From Dehalococcoidia bacterium (GTDB lineage Bacteria > Chloroflexota > Dehalococcoidia > DSTF01 > JACRBR01): 64,000 bases of DNA. Each line of letters opens with the position of its first letter. Positions within the stretch are counted from its first letter, which is position 1. The stretch spans positions 62,001-126,000 of the forward strand of contig JADMII010000001.1 in assembly GCA_015478665.1 (NCBI GenBank), written 5' to 3'. The notes below the pieces were generated by a model that saw nothing but the letters and a program-made list of their open reading frames with translations, made no database searches and was not told where the DNA came from. Of this stretch, positions 42,941-52,202 are shown piece after piece. The translations under genes and the position numbers were made by a program.

Positions 42941-44331
42941 GAAGCGCAAACATCCCCGAGCGCGTCCACATGATCGGCATCGGCGGCGTCCACATGTCGG
43001 CGATCGCCCGTATCCTGCTCGCCTGGGGCCACACGATCAGCGGCTCCGACCAGAAGGCGAACGCGACGACGGCCGGCATGGAGCGACTCGGCGTCCGCGT
43101 CGCCATCGGTCACGCGGCAGAGAACATCGGCGACGCGCAGTTGGTCGTCGCGACCTCCGCCTCGACGTTCTGGGACAACCCGGAGATCGCGGAGGCGAAG
43201 CGCCGCGAGGTTCCGGTGATCAAGCGCGCGGAGATGGTGGCGCGGCTGATGGACGGCCGCTTCAGCATCGCCGTCGCGGGCACGCACGGGAAGACCACGA
43301 CGAGCGGGCTGATCGCCCACATGCTCGTCGAAGCCGGCCTCGACCCGACGTACCTGATCGGCGGCGAGGTCCGCACGCTCGGCACGAACGCGGCGCCCGG
43401 CGAGGGGAAGTACATCGTCGTCGAGGCGGACGAGTTCGACCGCGCGTTCCTGAGCTACGCGCCGGACGTCGCGATCATCACGAACATCGAAGCCGACCAC
43501 CTGGACATCTACCGCACGATGGACGCGCTCGAGGACGCCTTCGCCCAGTTCGCCGCGAATGTGCCGCAGGACGGCCACCTCATCGCCTGCGCCGACGACC
43601 CGCGCCTGCGCCAGCTCGTCGGTTCCGGCGCCGGCGTGCGCGCGCACGACGTCCAGACCTACGCCCTCGACCACGACGCGACGTGGACGGCGGGCGTCCC
43701 GAAGCCGGAGGAGCGCGGCCAGGCGTTCGACGTGCGGGCGTCTGGCCGCGGCTTCGGGAGCTTCACGATCGAACTGGCGGGACGGCACAACGTGCGCAAC
43801 GCGCTCGCCGGCATCGCCGCCGGCGACACGATCGGCCTCGACCGCGACGTGATCCGCGGCGCCCTGGCCTCGTATCGCGGCGCCGAGCGGCGGTTCGAGC
43901 ATGTCGGCGAGGCCGGCGGCGTCACGGTGATGGACGACTACGCCCACCACCCGACCGAAGTGCGCACGACCGTCGCGATGGCCCGCGAGCGCTTCGGCCG
44001 CCGCCGCCTCGTCGCGCTCTTCCAGCCGCACACCTACTCGCGCACGGCGTACCTGCTCGACGAGTGGCGGACGTGCTTCGAGGGCATCGACGCGCTGTAC
44101 ATCGCCGAGACCTACGCCGCGCGCGAGACGCCCGAAGCCGGCATCGGCGCGGCGGAGCTGGCGGCGGCTGTCGCATCGCCACGGGCGACCTACGCCGGCT
44201 CGCTCGACGAGGCGGCGGCCCGCATCGCAGGCGAGCTGCGGGCCGGCGACGTCTTCATCACCGTCGGCGCCGGCGACGTCGAGACGGTGGGACCGAAGGT
44301 GCTGGAGTCGCTGCGACGGGGCGGCGCGTGA
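42937..44331 (+). CDS. murC: UDP-MurNAc--L-alanine ligase MurC
   Basis: 464 residues. HMIGIGGVHMSAIARILLAW, the ATP loop AVAGTHGKTTTSGLI (112-126), EADEFDRAFL, TNIEADHLDIY, HNVRNALAGIAAG and DDYAHHPTEVRTT are MurC signatures. Adds the first amino acid of the stem peptide. Overlaps murG by four bases (ATGA). Confidence 0.96.
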   Translation: MRSANIPERVHMIGIGGVHMSAIARILLAWGHTISGSDQKANATTAGMERLGVRVAIGHAAENIGDAQLVVATSASTFWDNPEIAEAKRREVPVIKRAEMVARLMDGRFSIAVAGTHGKTTTSGLIAHMLVEAGLDPTYLIGGEVRTLGTNAAPGEGKYIVVEADEFDRAFLSYAPDVAIITNIEADHLDIYRTMDALEDAFAQFAANVPQDGHLIACADDPRLRQLVGSGAGVRAHDVQTYALDHDATWTAGVPKPEERGQAFDVRASGRGFGSFTIELAGRHNVRNALAGIAAGDTIGLDRDVIRGALASYRGAERRFEHVGEAGGVTVMDDYAHHPTEVRTTVAMARERFGRRRLVALFQPHTYSRTAYLLDEWRTCFEGIDALYIAETYAARETPEAGIGAAELAAAVASPRATYAGSLDEAAARIAGELRAGDVFITVGAGDVETVGPKVLESLRRGGA

Positions 44332-44393
44332 GCGGAAGCATCGCGACGGCGCCCGTGGAGTGCCGCCCGACGGCAGGGCGCGGCAGGGGGACG

Positions 44394-45314
44394 ATGGACA
44401 ACGGACTCTTCGACGAGTTGGCCGCGATCGCGCCCACGAAGCGCGGCGAGCCGTTGTCACGTCACACGACGTTCGGCATCGGCGGCCCGGCAGACATCTT
44501 CGTCACCGTCCGCGGCGCCGAAGCCCTTCGGCGCGCCGTCGTCGCCGTGCGGGGCGCGGGCGCGCCGCTGTTCGTGCTCGGCGCCGGCAGCAACATCCTA
44601 GTCGGCGACGGCGGCATCCGCGGCGTCGTCATCGATAACCAGGCGGCGCACGTCCGCGGCCCGGAGGAGCGCGATGGCGCGCTGATCGTGACGGCGGAGT
44701 CCGGCACGCCCTTCGCGACGCTCGCCCGGAGCATGTCGAAGCGCGGCTTCGGCGGCATCGAATGGGCCGCCGGCATCCCCGGGACGCTCGGCGGCGCCTG
44801 CGTCTACAACGCCGGCGCCTACGACGGCTGCCTCGCCGACGTGCTCTGCGCGGTCACCGTCCTCGGCGCCGACGACCGCGAGCGCCGGCTGGAGGCCGGA
44901 GAACTGCAGCTGGCGTACCGCAGCAGCGGCTTCACGCGCGGCGCCCTGCCCGGGGTGGTCGTGCTGGCGACGGAGCTGGCGCTGCGGCGCGACGATCCGG
45001 CGGCGCTGTCGGCGCGCATCGCCGACTTCGACCGCCGGCGGCTCGATGCGCAGCCGCGCGGCCGCAACTCCGGCAGCACCTTCAAGAACCCGCTCCCGCG
45101 CCAGGCGTGGGAGCTGATCGATGCCGTCGGCCTGCGCGGCGAGCGCATCGGCGATGCGCAGTTCTCCGAGAAGCACTGCAACTTCATCGCGAACCTCGGC
45201 GCGGCGCGCGCGCGCGACGTGGCGGCGCTGATGCGCGAGGCGCAGCGGCGCGTCCGCGAGCGCTTCGGCATCGAGCTCGAGAACGAAGTGGCGTACGTCG
45301 GGGAGGGCTTCTGA
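44394..45314 (+). CDS. murB: UDP-N-acetylenolpyruvoylglucosamine reductase MurB
   Basis: 306 residues: FAD-binding HTTFGIGGPADIFV, LGAGSNILVGDGGIRGVVI, GIEWAAGIPGTLGGACVYNAG-type block, YRSSGF, and SGSTFKNP with the catalytic serine. NADPH-dependent step giving UDP-MurNAc. A GTG at 44328 overlapping the murC stop would add 22 residues; I chose the ATG at 44394 because an AGGGGG ribosome site precedes it and the domain begins there. Either start is possible. Confidence 0.93.
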   Translation: MDNGLFDELAAIAPTKRGEPLSRHTTFGIGGPADIFVTVRGAEALRRAVVAVRGAGAPLFVLGAGSNILVGDGGIRGVVIDNQAAHVRGPEERDGALIVTAESGTPFATLARSMSKRGFGGIEWAAGIPGTLGGACVYNAGAYDGCLADVLCAVTVLGADDRERRLEAGELQLAYRSSGFTRGALPGVVVLATELALRRDDPAALSARIADFDRRRLDAQPRGRNSGSTFKNPLPRQAWELIDAVGLRGERIGDAQFSEKHCNFIANLGAARARDVAALMREAQRRVRERFGIELENEVAYVGEGF

Positions 45315-46393
45315 TGACCGGCGGGAAGCTTCGGCTCGGCGTCGTCTTCGGCGGCCGCTCCGCCGAGCACGAGGTGTCGGTGATGTCGGCGATGGACGTG
45401 CTGGCCGCGGCCGACGGCGATCGCTTCGCGATGGTGCCGTTCGGCGTCACGCGCGACGGCCGCTGGCTGACGCCCGGCGAGACGCGGTCGCAGCTCGCGC
45501 GCGCGGACGCGCCCTTCCAGAAGCGGCTCGACGCCGACGTGCCGCAGCTCCTCGAGCGCAGGGACGTGCTCGGGGAACTGCGGCACGTCGACGTCGTCTT
45601 CCCGCTCGTCCACGGCGTGAACGGCGAGGACGGCACCCTGCAGGGCATGCTCGAGATGTTCGGCGTGCCGTACTGCGGCTGCGCCGTCACGGCGAGCGCC
45701 ATCGGCATGGACAAGGCGCTGCAGAAGAAGCTCTTCAGCGCCGCCGGCCTGAAGGTCGCCCGCTACCTGACGGTGCGCGAGCACGAGTGGGAGGACGCCG
45801 GCGACGACGTCACGCGCGGCGTCGAAACGCAGCTCGGCTACCCGGCCTTCGTCAAGCCCTCGAACGGCGGCAGCAGCCTCGGCGTCAGCAAGGTGCGCTC
45901 GCGCGAGGACCTCGGCGCGGCGATGCGCAGCGCCTTCGCCCTCGACCGTACGATCCTCGTCGAAGAGGCGATCGCTGGCCGCGAGCTGGACTGCGGCGTC
46001 CTCGGCAACGACGACCCGCAACCCTCGCCCGTCGGCGAGGTGGTGCCGGCCGGCGAGTTCTACGACTACGCAGCCAAGTACCTCGACGACAGCGCCCGCA
46101 CGATCGCCCCCGCCGACATCCCGGACGAGCGCGCCGCTGCCGTGCAGGAAAGCGCCGTGCGCGCCTTCCGCGCGATCGACGCGGCCGGCTTCTCGCGCGT
46201 CGACTTCCTCCTGCCCGACGATGGCGCGCCCGTCGTGAACGAGATCAACACGCTGCCCGGATTCCGCCCGATGAGCATGTTCCCGCACCTCTGGTCGCTC
46301 GCCGGCCTGAGCTACCGGGAGCTGATCAGCCGCATCGTCGACCTCGCGCTGGAGCGCTCTATGGCCAGGACTCTCCGCGATGCCGGTCGCTAG
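45314..46393 (+). CDS. ddl: D-alanine--D-alanine ligase
   Basis: 359-residue ATP-grasp ligase: VVFGGRSAEHEVSVMSA, PLVHGVNGEDGTLQGML, PAFVKPSNGGSSLGVSKV, EEAIAGRELDCGVLGN, and VNEINTLPGFRPMSMFP (metal site). It makes the D-Ala-D-Ala that MurF uses. Starts in the murB stop (TGATG) and overlaps ftsQ by 14 bases. Confidence 0.95.
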   Translation: MTGGKLRLGVVFGGRSAEHEVSVMSAMDVLAAADGDRFAMVPFGVTRDGRWLTPGETRSQLARADAPFQKRLDADVPQLLERRDVLGELRHVDVVFPLVHGVNGEDGTLQGMLEMFGVPYCGCAVTASAIGMDKALQKKLFSAAGLKVARYLTVREHEWEDAGDDVTRGVETQLGYPAFVKPSNGGSSLGVSKVRSREDLGAAMRSAFALDRTILVEEAIAGRELDCGVLGNDDPQPSPVGEVVPAGEFYDYAAKYLDDSARTIAPADIPDERAAAVQESAVRAFRAIDAAGFSRVDFLLPDDGAPVVNEINTLPGFRPMSMFPHLWSLAGLSYRELISRIVDLALERSMARTLRDAGR

Positions 46394-47231
46394 GACGCCG
46401 AAGCGCTGGCCCTACCGCAACGCGCGTCCAGCGCGCGGCCGGCGCGTGGTGCGCGCCTCCGATGCGCCGCGCGGCGTGCAGGCGCTGCTGCCCGTCGTGC
46501 CGCGCCTGCAGGTGACGCGGCGGCAGGCGCGCATCGTCCTGGCCGCGGCCGCCATGGCGATGCTGCTGTCCGCCGCATGGTGGGCGTACCACTCGCCCTG
46601 GCTCACCGTCAGCGACGTGACGATCGCCGGGGCGAAGAGCATCTCGCCCAGGCAGGTGCAGCTGGCGGCCGGCATCGACGGCGACAGCATCTTCGCGCTG
46701 GATCTGCGGGCGGCGCAGGCGCGCGTGCGGGCGTTGCCGCTCGTGCGCACGGCGACGGTCAGGAAGGACGGACTGCACGGCGTGGCGATCAGCGTCCAGG
46801 AGCGCAGCGTCTGGGGCTCCTGGTCGGCCGCCGGCACGAGCGTGCCGGTCGATGCCGACGGCGTGGTGCTCGACGGCGCCGCGCCGAAGGGCGCGCCGGT
46901 GATCATCGTCGCCGACGCGCAGCGCCCGGTCCAGCCCGGCGACACCATCGACGCCGGCGCGGTGCAACTCGCCGCGCGCCTCCTCCGCGAATCCGATGCG
47001 TCATTCGGGCGCAAGGTGCTCGCGTTCGCCTACCGGCAGGACAGTGGCTTGACGGCCGTGCTCGCGGCCGCCGATGCCGGCGGCAAGCCCGTGTGGGTGA
47101 CCTTCGGCGATGGACGCGATTACGACTACAAGGTGGCGGCGCTGTACGTCTTGTTTCAGCGCGCGAAGGAGCAGGAGCTGGCGCTCAACGTGGTCGACCT
47201 TCGGTATGGCGACCGCCTGAGCTTCAGGTAG
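46380..47231 (+). CDS. ftsQ: cell division protein FtsQ
   Basis: 283 residues: an Arg-rich cytoplasmic tail of about 50, one membrane helix (IVLAAAAMAMLLSAAWWAY), a POTRA domain (VSDVTIAGAKSISPRQVQLA, then SIFALDLRAAQARV) and a beta domain (ISVQERSVWGSW). It connects the Z-ring side to FtsL and the FtsWI synthase. Position between ddl and ftsA is classical. Confidence 0.9.
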   Translation: MPVARTPKRWPYRNARPARGRRVVRASDAPRGVQALLPVVPRLQVTRRQARIVLAAAAMAMLLSAAWWAYHSPWLTVSDVTIAGAKSISPRQVQLAAGIDGDSIFALDLRAAQARVRALPLVRTATVRKDGLHGVAISVQERSVWGSWSAAGTSVPVDADGVVLDGAAPKGAPVIIVADAQRPVQPGDTIDAGAVQLAARLLRESDASFGRKVLAFAYRQDSGLTAVLAAADAGGKPVWVTFGDGRDYDYKVAALYVLFQRAKEQELALNVVDLRYGDRLSFR

Positions 47232-47249
47232 GCACCGGGGAGGACAGAC

Positions 47250-48494
47250 ATGAGCCGTGGAGGGACGTTCGCATCGGTCGACATCGGCACGACGAAGGTG
47301 TGTACCGTCGTCGGCGAGGTCACCAGCGACGATGAGATGCGCATCCTCGGCGTCGGCGTCGCGCCCTCGGAGGGGCTGACGCGCGGCATGGTCGAGAACA
47401 TCCGCGACGCGACGGAATCGATCCGGGCGTCGGTCGGGAAGGCGGAGCGTTCGAGCGGCACGCGCATCCTCTCGGCGCATGTCGGCATCGCCGGCCAGCA
47501 GATCAGCTGCCTGAACAACCGCGGCATCATCGCCATCCCCGACCGTACGCGGCCGATCCTGCCGGACGACGTCACGCGCGTGCTCGATGGCGCGCGCGTC
47601 GTCAGCATCCCGACGAACCGCGAGATCATCCACGTCATCCCGCGCTACTACGTCGTCGACGGCCAGGACAACGTCTCCGACCCCGTCGGCATGTACGGCA
47701 CGCGGCTCGATGTCGAGACGCACATCGTCACCGGCATCGATAGCGCCATCCAGAATCTCACGAAGTGCGTCGAGAACTGCGGCGTGCAGGTCGATGGCCT
47801 CATCCTCGAGCCGCTCGCGAGCGCCGAGGCGGTGCTCGACGCCGAAGAGAAAGAGCAGGGCGTCGTGCTGGCTGATATCGGCGGCGGCACGACGGACATC
47901 GCCCTGTTCATCGAGGGGAGCGTGATGCACACCGCCGTCCTGCCGGTGGGCGGCAACCACGTGACGCGCGACGTCGTCGTCGGGCTGCGGGCGCCGTACC
48001 AGGCCGCCGAGGACGCGAAGCGGCGCTGGGGGCATGCCATCCCCAGCTTGGTCGATGCGCAGGAAGAGATCACGCTCGAGGCATTCGGCTCCGAAGGATC
48101 GAAGACCGAGGTGCGGCGCCGCCTCTGCGAGATCATCCAGGCCCGCATGGAAGAGATCCTCGAGATGGTGACGGCAGAGGTGAAGCGCGCCGTCCACGAC
48201 GAGATGGTGTCGGCCGGCATCGTGCTCACCGGCGGCGGCAGCAAGCTCCCCGGGATCGACGTGCTCGCCGAGCAGGTGACCGGCTGGCCGGCACGCACCG
48301 GCATGCCCCGCAACCTGCAGGGGCTCACGGACGTGCTGCTCGACCCCGCGTACTCGACGAGCGTCGGGCTGCTGCAGTGGGCCGTCAACGAGGCGGAGGC
48401 GAGCGCCTGGCACCACGCGCCCGGCCGCTCGCTCGACCTCAACAGCGTCTGGCGCCGCCTCGGCAACTGGGCGCGCGTGCTCCTGCCGCAGTAG
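47250..48494 (+). CDS. ftsA: cell division protein FtsA
   Basis: 414 residues of the actin fold: FASVDIGTTKVCTVVGE (phosphate 1), ADIGGGTTDIALF (phosphate 2) and GIVLTGGGSKLPGID (adenosine). The C-terminal end, RRLGNWARVLLPQ, is an amphipathic membrane-targeting helix. It tethers FtsZ to the membrane. An AGG-rich ribosome site precedes the ATG. Confidence 0.95.
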   Translation: MSRGGTFASVDIGTTKVCTVVGEVTSDDEMRILGVGVAPSEGLTRGMVENIRDATESIRASVGKAERSSGTRILSAHVGIAGQQISCLNNRGIIAIPDRTRPILPDDVTRVLDGARVVSIPTNREIIHVIPRYYVVDGQDNVSDPVGMYGTRLDVETHIVTGIDSAIQNLTKCVENCGVQVDGLILEPLASAEAVLDAEEKEQGVVLADIGGGTTDIALFIEGSVMHTAVLPVGGNHVTRDVVVGLRAPYQAAEDAKRRWGHAIPSLVDAQEEITLEAFGSEGSKTEVRRRLCEIIQARMEEILEMVTAEVKRAVHDEMVSAGIVLTGGGSKLPGIDVLAEQVTGWPARTGMPRNLQGLTDVLLDPAYSTSVGLLQWAVNEAEASAWHHAPGRSLDLNSVWRRLGNWARVLLPQ

Positions 48495-48516
48495 GCGGGG
48501 TGGTCGTGAATCGGTA

Positions 48517-48683
48517 GTCGATCGTCGATGGTCAGGATGAAGCGAGCACAGGGCAGGAGGTCGGATGTGATTCATCGAAAGCAGAGACGCGCGGGGGACG
48601 AAGCGCCATCAGCGGCCGACGCCGAAGCGGTCGATACGGCGCCGGGCGACGGCCGCCGCGACAATCGACCATCAACGATCGAC
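48517..48683. repeat. 17-bp inverted repeats bracketing ftsA-ftsZ gap
   Basis: The segment at 48517-48533 is the reverse complement of 48667-48683 in 16 of 17 positions, so about 167 bases are bracketed by near-perfect inverted repeats, built from CGATCGTCGAT/ATCGACC-type words. No gene is seen inside. It resembles a miniature inverted-repeat element or a long-stem RNA. Confidence 0.55.
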
Positions 48684-48767
48684 CAGCGCCGCCGGCCGGT
48701 GCAGTCGGTGATGTTCGAGGAAGAGGTCAGGGAACTGCGACGGGAGCAGCAGCAGAGGGAGGCGAGG

Positions 48768-49886
48768 ATGACCAGGACATACGCAGACGGACTGCCGCCG
48801 ATCAAGGTCGTCGGGGTCGGCGGCGGTGGCTGCAACGCCGTCAACCGCATGATCGCCGAGCAGATCGCCGGCGTGCAGTTCGTCGCCGTCAACACCGACG
48901 CGCAGGCACTCCAACTCTCGCCGGCGGAGCTGAAGATCCGCATCGGCGACAAGCTCACGAAGGGGCTGGGCGTCGGCGGTGACCCGGCACGCGGGCTGCG
49001 CGCCGCCGAAGAGAGCCGCGATGAGTTGTTCGAGGCGGTTCGCGGCGCCGAGATGGTCTTCGTCACGGCCGGCATGGGCGGCGGCACCGGCACCGGCGGC
49101 TCGCCGATCGTCGCCGAAGTGGCGAAGGAGGCCGGCGCGCTGACGATCGGCGTCGTCACGAAGCCCTTCGGCTTCGAGGGCACGAAGCGCCGCAACGATG
49201 CCGAGGAAGGCATCCAGCGGCTGCAGGACAAGGTCGACACGCTGATCGTCATCCCCAACGACCGCCTGCTTGCCGCCTGCGACGAGAAGGCCACGGTCGA
49301 AGAGGCCTTCCGCACCGCCGACGACGTCCTGCTGCAGGGCATCCAGGGGATCAGCGAGATCATCACGCTTCCGGGCGAGATCAACCTGGACTTCGCCGAC
49401 GTACGCAAGATCATGGCCGAAGCCGGACCGGCGCTGATGGCGATCGGCCGCGGCGCCGGCGCCAACCGGGCGGCCGATGCGGCGCAGATGGCGATCGCCA
49501 GCCCGCTGCTCGACGTGTCGATCAGCGGCGCCAAGGGCGTCCTGTTCAACATCACCGGCGGCCGCAACCTCGGCCTGCAGGAGCTGAACGCCGCGGCCCA
49601 AATCATCCAGGGCGTCGTCGACCCGAACGCGGAGATCATCTTCGGCACCGCGACCGACCCGAAGCTCGGCGACGAGGTGAAGATCACCGTCATCGCCACC
49701 GGCTTCGCGCGGCCCGTCGCCGTCACGGCGATCCCGCAGCAGTACCGGCGCGACCTGCCGCCCGACGACGCGTCACCGGCGACGGCGCCGGCACCGGCGG
49801 CCGCGCCCGAGCCCGCGGCCGCGCAGCCAAACCCGCAGGACATGGAGCTACCGACGTTCCTGCGCCGCACCGTGGCGGCGCGCTAG
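48768..49886 (+). CDS. ftsZ: cell division GTPase FtsZ
   Basis: 372-residue tubulin homologue. [23 protein letters not shown], the GTP signature [35 protein letters not shown] (T7 loop) and the C-terminal interaction peptide [10 protein letters not shown], after an Ala/Pro linker. The frame is open to 48528, but the ATG at 48768 has a GGGAGG ribosome site and directly precedes the domain; ATG 48711 is an alternative with a helical extension ([18 protein letters not shown]). Last gene of the dcw cluster. Confidence 0.96.
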   Translation: MTRTYADGLPPIKVVGVGGGGCNAVNRMIAEQIAGVQFVAVNTDAQALQLSPAELKIRIGDKLTKGLGVGGDPARGLRAAEESRDELFEAVRGAEMVFVTAGMGGGTGTGGSPIVAEVAKEAGALTIGVVTKPFGFEGTKRRNDAEEGIQRLQDKVDTLIVIPNDRLLAACDEKATVEEAFRTADDVLLQGIQGISEIITLPGEINLDFADVRKIMAEAGPALMAIGRGAGANRAADAAQMAIASPLLDVSISGAKGVLFNITGGRNLGLQELNAAAQIIQGVVDPNAEIIFGTATDPKLGDEVKITVIATGFARPVAVTAIPQQYRRDLPPDDASPATAPAPAAAPEPAAAQPNPQDMELPTFLRRTVAAR

Positions 49887-49980
49887 GAGCGTGGGCAGGA
49901 CCGGGAAGGAGGTGCCTGTCTAGCCAGACGATCCCGGCGGTTCGCCTCCGGGAGCTTTCCCCCACCAGGGAAAGACAGCG

Positions 49981-50021
49981 GGCCGTGAGCGGCGTATTGG
50001 GAGATGACGCCGCTCACGGCC
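49981..50021 (+). terminator. 15-bp perfect hairpin after ftsZ
   Basis: GGCCGTGAGCGGCGT (49981-49995) and ACGCCGCTCACGGCC (50007-50021) pair perfectly around an 11-base loop, about 95 bases after the ftsZ stop. There is no T-run, so termination without Rho is not certain, but it likely ends the dcw transcript. Confidence 0.65.
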
Positions 50022-50082
50022 TAACCATCCCTGTCCGAGGCGGCGCGGCCGTCACCGTGCGGAGCTCTCAAGCCGGACAGAG

Positions 50083-50147
50083 AAAAATGTAGCCCGACCC
50101 GGTGACGTGGCACGGGCAGGTACCACAACTCCGGGAGCCTGGGCTAC
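50083..50147 (-). terminator. terminator of the TadE-like transcript
   Basis: On the minus strand GTAGCCC and GGGCTAC (50147-50141 and 50095-50089) close a stem containing nested CCCGG/CCGGG and GTGG/CCAC helices, followed by ATTTTTCT. This is a large hairpin plus U-run downstream of 50269. Confidence 0.55.
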
Positions 50148-50268
50148 GCGGCGATTGTACCGCGCGGCGCCCCGGATTTCCATAACCGGCGTCAACCCTG
50201 CACAGCGGGACCATCGCCTTGGCGCGCCCGCGAGCTCGCGTCGACGCGCTCCCAGGCATCTGCGCCAG

Positions 50269-50721
50269 CTACTCGATCCGCATCGCCGTCGAGGCCGAGA
50301 TCGTCAGGTCGGACAGCGTGCCGCCGCTGAAGAGGCTGATCACGCCCTTGAGCGGCGTGATGTACTTGTAGTCGAACTTGGTCGAGACCGTCGCGGTCTG
50401 GCCGGAGATGCAGCTCGTCGAACACGAGACGGACACGCTCGCCTTCGACTGCTGCAGCCCGCCCATCGTCCCGCAGGCCTTCTGGACGACGGCGTTCGTG
50501 CTGCCGCTGCTGCAGAGGACGTAGCCGGACGGCGGCGTCCCGGCGTTGCCGATCGAGGCGTAGCGCGCCGCCTCACGCGCCGCCGAGCTGACGGTGATGT
50601 ACGTCTTCAGGCCGTTCCCGAAGTCGATGATGCCGAACACCAGGATGAACAGGAACGGCATCATCAGCGCGAATTCGACGATGCCCTGCGCGCCTTCTTC
50701 CCGCCTCAGCCGACCGAGCAT
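50269..50721 (-). CDS. TadE-like pseudopilin
   Basis: 150 residues with the TadE start: a short basic tail (LGRLRREEGAQGIVEFALMM) and hydrophobic helix (PFLFILVFGIIDFGNGL), then a small extracellular domain with cysteines (VLCSSG, KACGTM, SCSTSCISG) likely forming disulfides. TadE/TadG proteins are processed by a prepilin peptidase and join tight-adherence pili. Start at the ATG at 50721; longer open frames upstream lack conserved sequence. No other tad genes are in the window. Confidence 0.85.
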   Translation of the reverse strand: MLGRLRREEGAQGIVEFALMMPFLFILVFGIIDFGNGLKTYITVSSAAREAARYASIGNAGTPPSGYVLCSSGSTNAVVQKACGTMGGLQQSKASVSVSCSTSCISGQTATVSTKFDYKYITPLKGVISLFSGGTLSDLTISASTAMRIE

Positions 50722-51056
50722 GGCCTGTCTCCCTTCAGCGCGCTCCGCTCGCCTCATTGCCGCCCCCGGTGGAGGTCGCTGACGCATGCGCGCGCACCGT
50801 GAATGACGGGGCCACCCCTGCAACCGCCAATCCTGCATCTCCAGTATCGGACGGATCGGCGCCCGGACGCAGTGCCGGGTTGCGGACGCTCGGAAGTGGA
50901 CGGGCGCCGGGGAGTGGAGACGGCACACTGGCGCAGCGCGCGGGCGGGAGATCGCCCGCCACGATTGGGATCAGCCAGGCCCCGGTGGCCGCCGGTCGTC
51001 GTACTTCCGAAAGGCATCCGAGCACAACATATAGGGCAATCGCACGGTCCTGCTCA
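50722..51056. other. intergenic region between tadE-like gene and nrdR
   Basis: About 335 bases separating divergent genes. Apart from the nrdR promoter at its right end, no gene, repeat or clear second promoter is visible. Confidence 0.5.
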
Positions 51057-51085
51057 TTGACAAGCACTAGATGTAGTGCTACTCT
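51057..51085 (+). promoter_or_regulatory. nrdR promoter with NrdR box in the spacer
   Basis: TTGACA (51057-51062) and TACTCT (51080-51085) are exactly 17 bases apart. The spacer contains CACTAGATGTAGTG (51065-51078), a palindrome that fits the NrdR box consensus (CwAtATaTwG core). Bound NrdR would cover the promoter, giving autorepression and control of the downstream nrdJ. Confidence 0.78.
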
Positions 51086-51133
51086 CGGCGGTGTCGCGTG
51101 TCCTCCTGACGCGCGCGGAGGAAGGGACAGCCG

Positions 51134-51775
51134 ATGCGGTGTCCATATTGCGGATCGGAAGACTCGAAGGTCGTCGACTCGCGAGACGTCGAGGATTCGA
51201 TCCGCCGCCGGCGTCAATGCCTGAAGGCCGGATGCGCCGGCCGTTTCACCACCTACGAGCGCGTCCAGGCGGTGGCGCTCTACATCGTCAAGAAGGACGG
51301 CCGCCGCGAGGAGTTCTCGCGCCCGAAGCTGCTCTCCGGCCTCCGACGCGCCTGCGAGAAGCGGCCGCTCGCCGCGCGCGACATCGAGCAGCTCGCCGGC
51401 GACATCGAGGCGGCGCTCTACGCCGCGGGGACGGCCGAGGTGCCGTCGAGCACGGTCGGCGAGCTCGTCATGGAGCGCCTCCGCGCCGTCGATGCCGTCG
51501 CCTACGTCCGCTTCGCCAGCGTCTACCGCGAGTTCGGCGACATCGACGCCTTCCGCGCGCTCCTCGACGCCGTCGCGTCCGGCGAGAGGCCCGGCGCCGC
51601 GCAGCTGCCGCTGCTCGACGGCGCGGAGTTCGCGCCCCCTTCCATCCGTCTGCAACCGGCCGCACCGGATCAGAGAACCCGTAACCGCCGCCCGGTGCGG
51701 CCGGTGCAGTCTCCCGTCTCCCTGGCGGGCGAGGCTGCATCACGAGAGCAGGCGCGGGCGCGCAGGAAGGCATGA
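51134..51775 (+). CDS. nrdR: ribonucleotide reductase repressor NrdR
   Basis: 213 residues: zinc ribbon RCPYCGSEDSKVVDSR with Cys 3, 6, 29 and 34, then the ATP-cone (FSRPKLLSGLRRACEKRPL, VREFGD-like ASVYREFGDIDAFRALLD). It senses dATP/ATP and represses nrd genes. About 55 residues longer than usual, the extra part being a low-complexity Arg/Ala/Pro tail. A GGAGGAAGGG ribosome site precedes the ATG. Confidence 0.95.
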   Translation: MRCPYCGSEDSKVVDSRDVEDSIRRRRQCLKAGCAGRFTTYERVQAVALYIVKKDGRREEFSRPKLLSGLRRACEKRPLAARDIEQLAGDIEAALYAAGTAEVPSSTVGELVMERLRAVDAVAYVRFASVYREFGDIDAFRALLDAVASGERPGAAQLPLLDGAEFAPPSIRLQPAAPDQRTRNRRPVRPVQSPVSLAGEAASREQARARRKA

Positions 51776-51821
51776 CGCCACGAGCCGCGGCCGGCGGACG
51801 ACAGCACACGAGGGAGCGACT

Positions 51822-52202
51822 GTGCGCATCGAAGGCAAACTGCTGAACACCGACGGCGAATTCATCGCCAGCGGCCCCTGCGAACTGGACCGCGATCGCG
51901 GCGAGGTGACGATGTGGCCCTCGTGGGAGATGCACATGCTCGAACGCGAGCACGGCGCGCTCGTACTCGAGCTCGACGACGGCAGCCGGCTCGCCATCAG
52001 CGACAAGCACCTGACGTTCAAGCTCACCGGCTCCAGCGAGCAGCGGATCTCCGTCTACCGCCTGCGCATCGTCGAGCGCGTGCCAGACCACCTCGCGGCG
52101 GGCTACACCGCAGCGACGGAAGCGCGCCCGCCGGCAGCCGCCGATGCGCCGGAGCCGGCGACGACGCCGGCCGACGCCGCACGAGCGGAGCGCACACGCT
52201 GA
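51822..52202 (+). CDS. hypothetical protein, beta-rich, nrd operon
   Basis: 126 residues from a GTG at 51822 with AGGGAG eight bases before it. The first 85 residues look like a small beta-barrel (VRIEGKLLNTDGEFIASGPC, ALVLELDDGSRLAISDKHLT), and the rest is Ala/Pro-rich and disordered. No family recognised; the barrel part is vaguely PilZ- or Sm-like. It overlaps the next gene by one base. Confidence 0.6.
   Translation: MRIEGKLLNTDGEFIASGPCELDRDRGEVTMWPSWEMHMLEREHGALVLELDDGSRLAISDKHLTFKLTGSSEQRISVYRLRIVERVPDHLAAGYTAATEARPPAAADAPEPATTPADAARAERTR

Larger units (their letters stand above)
49887..50268. other. convergent intergenic region with structured hairpins
   Basis: 382 bases between ftsZ and the TadE-like gene, which face each other. 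It contains the two hairpins listed separately (49981-50021 and 50083-50147). I looked for RNase P, SRP, 6S and tmRNA cores and saw none. Confidence 0.6.

Noticed and set aside
50083-50147. Riboswitch (c-di-GMP or cobalamin type)
   Set aside because: The nested stems do not carry the conserved bases of either class, and a U-run on the minus strand fits a terminator better.
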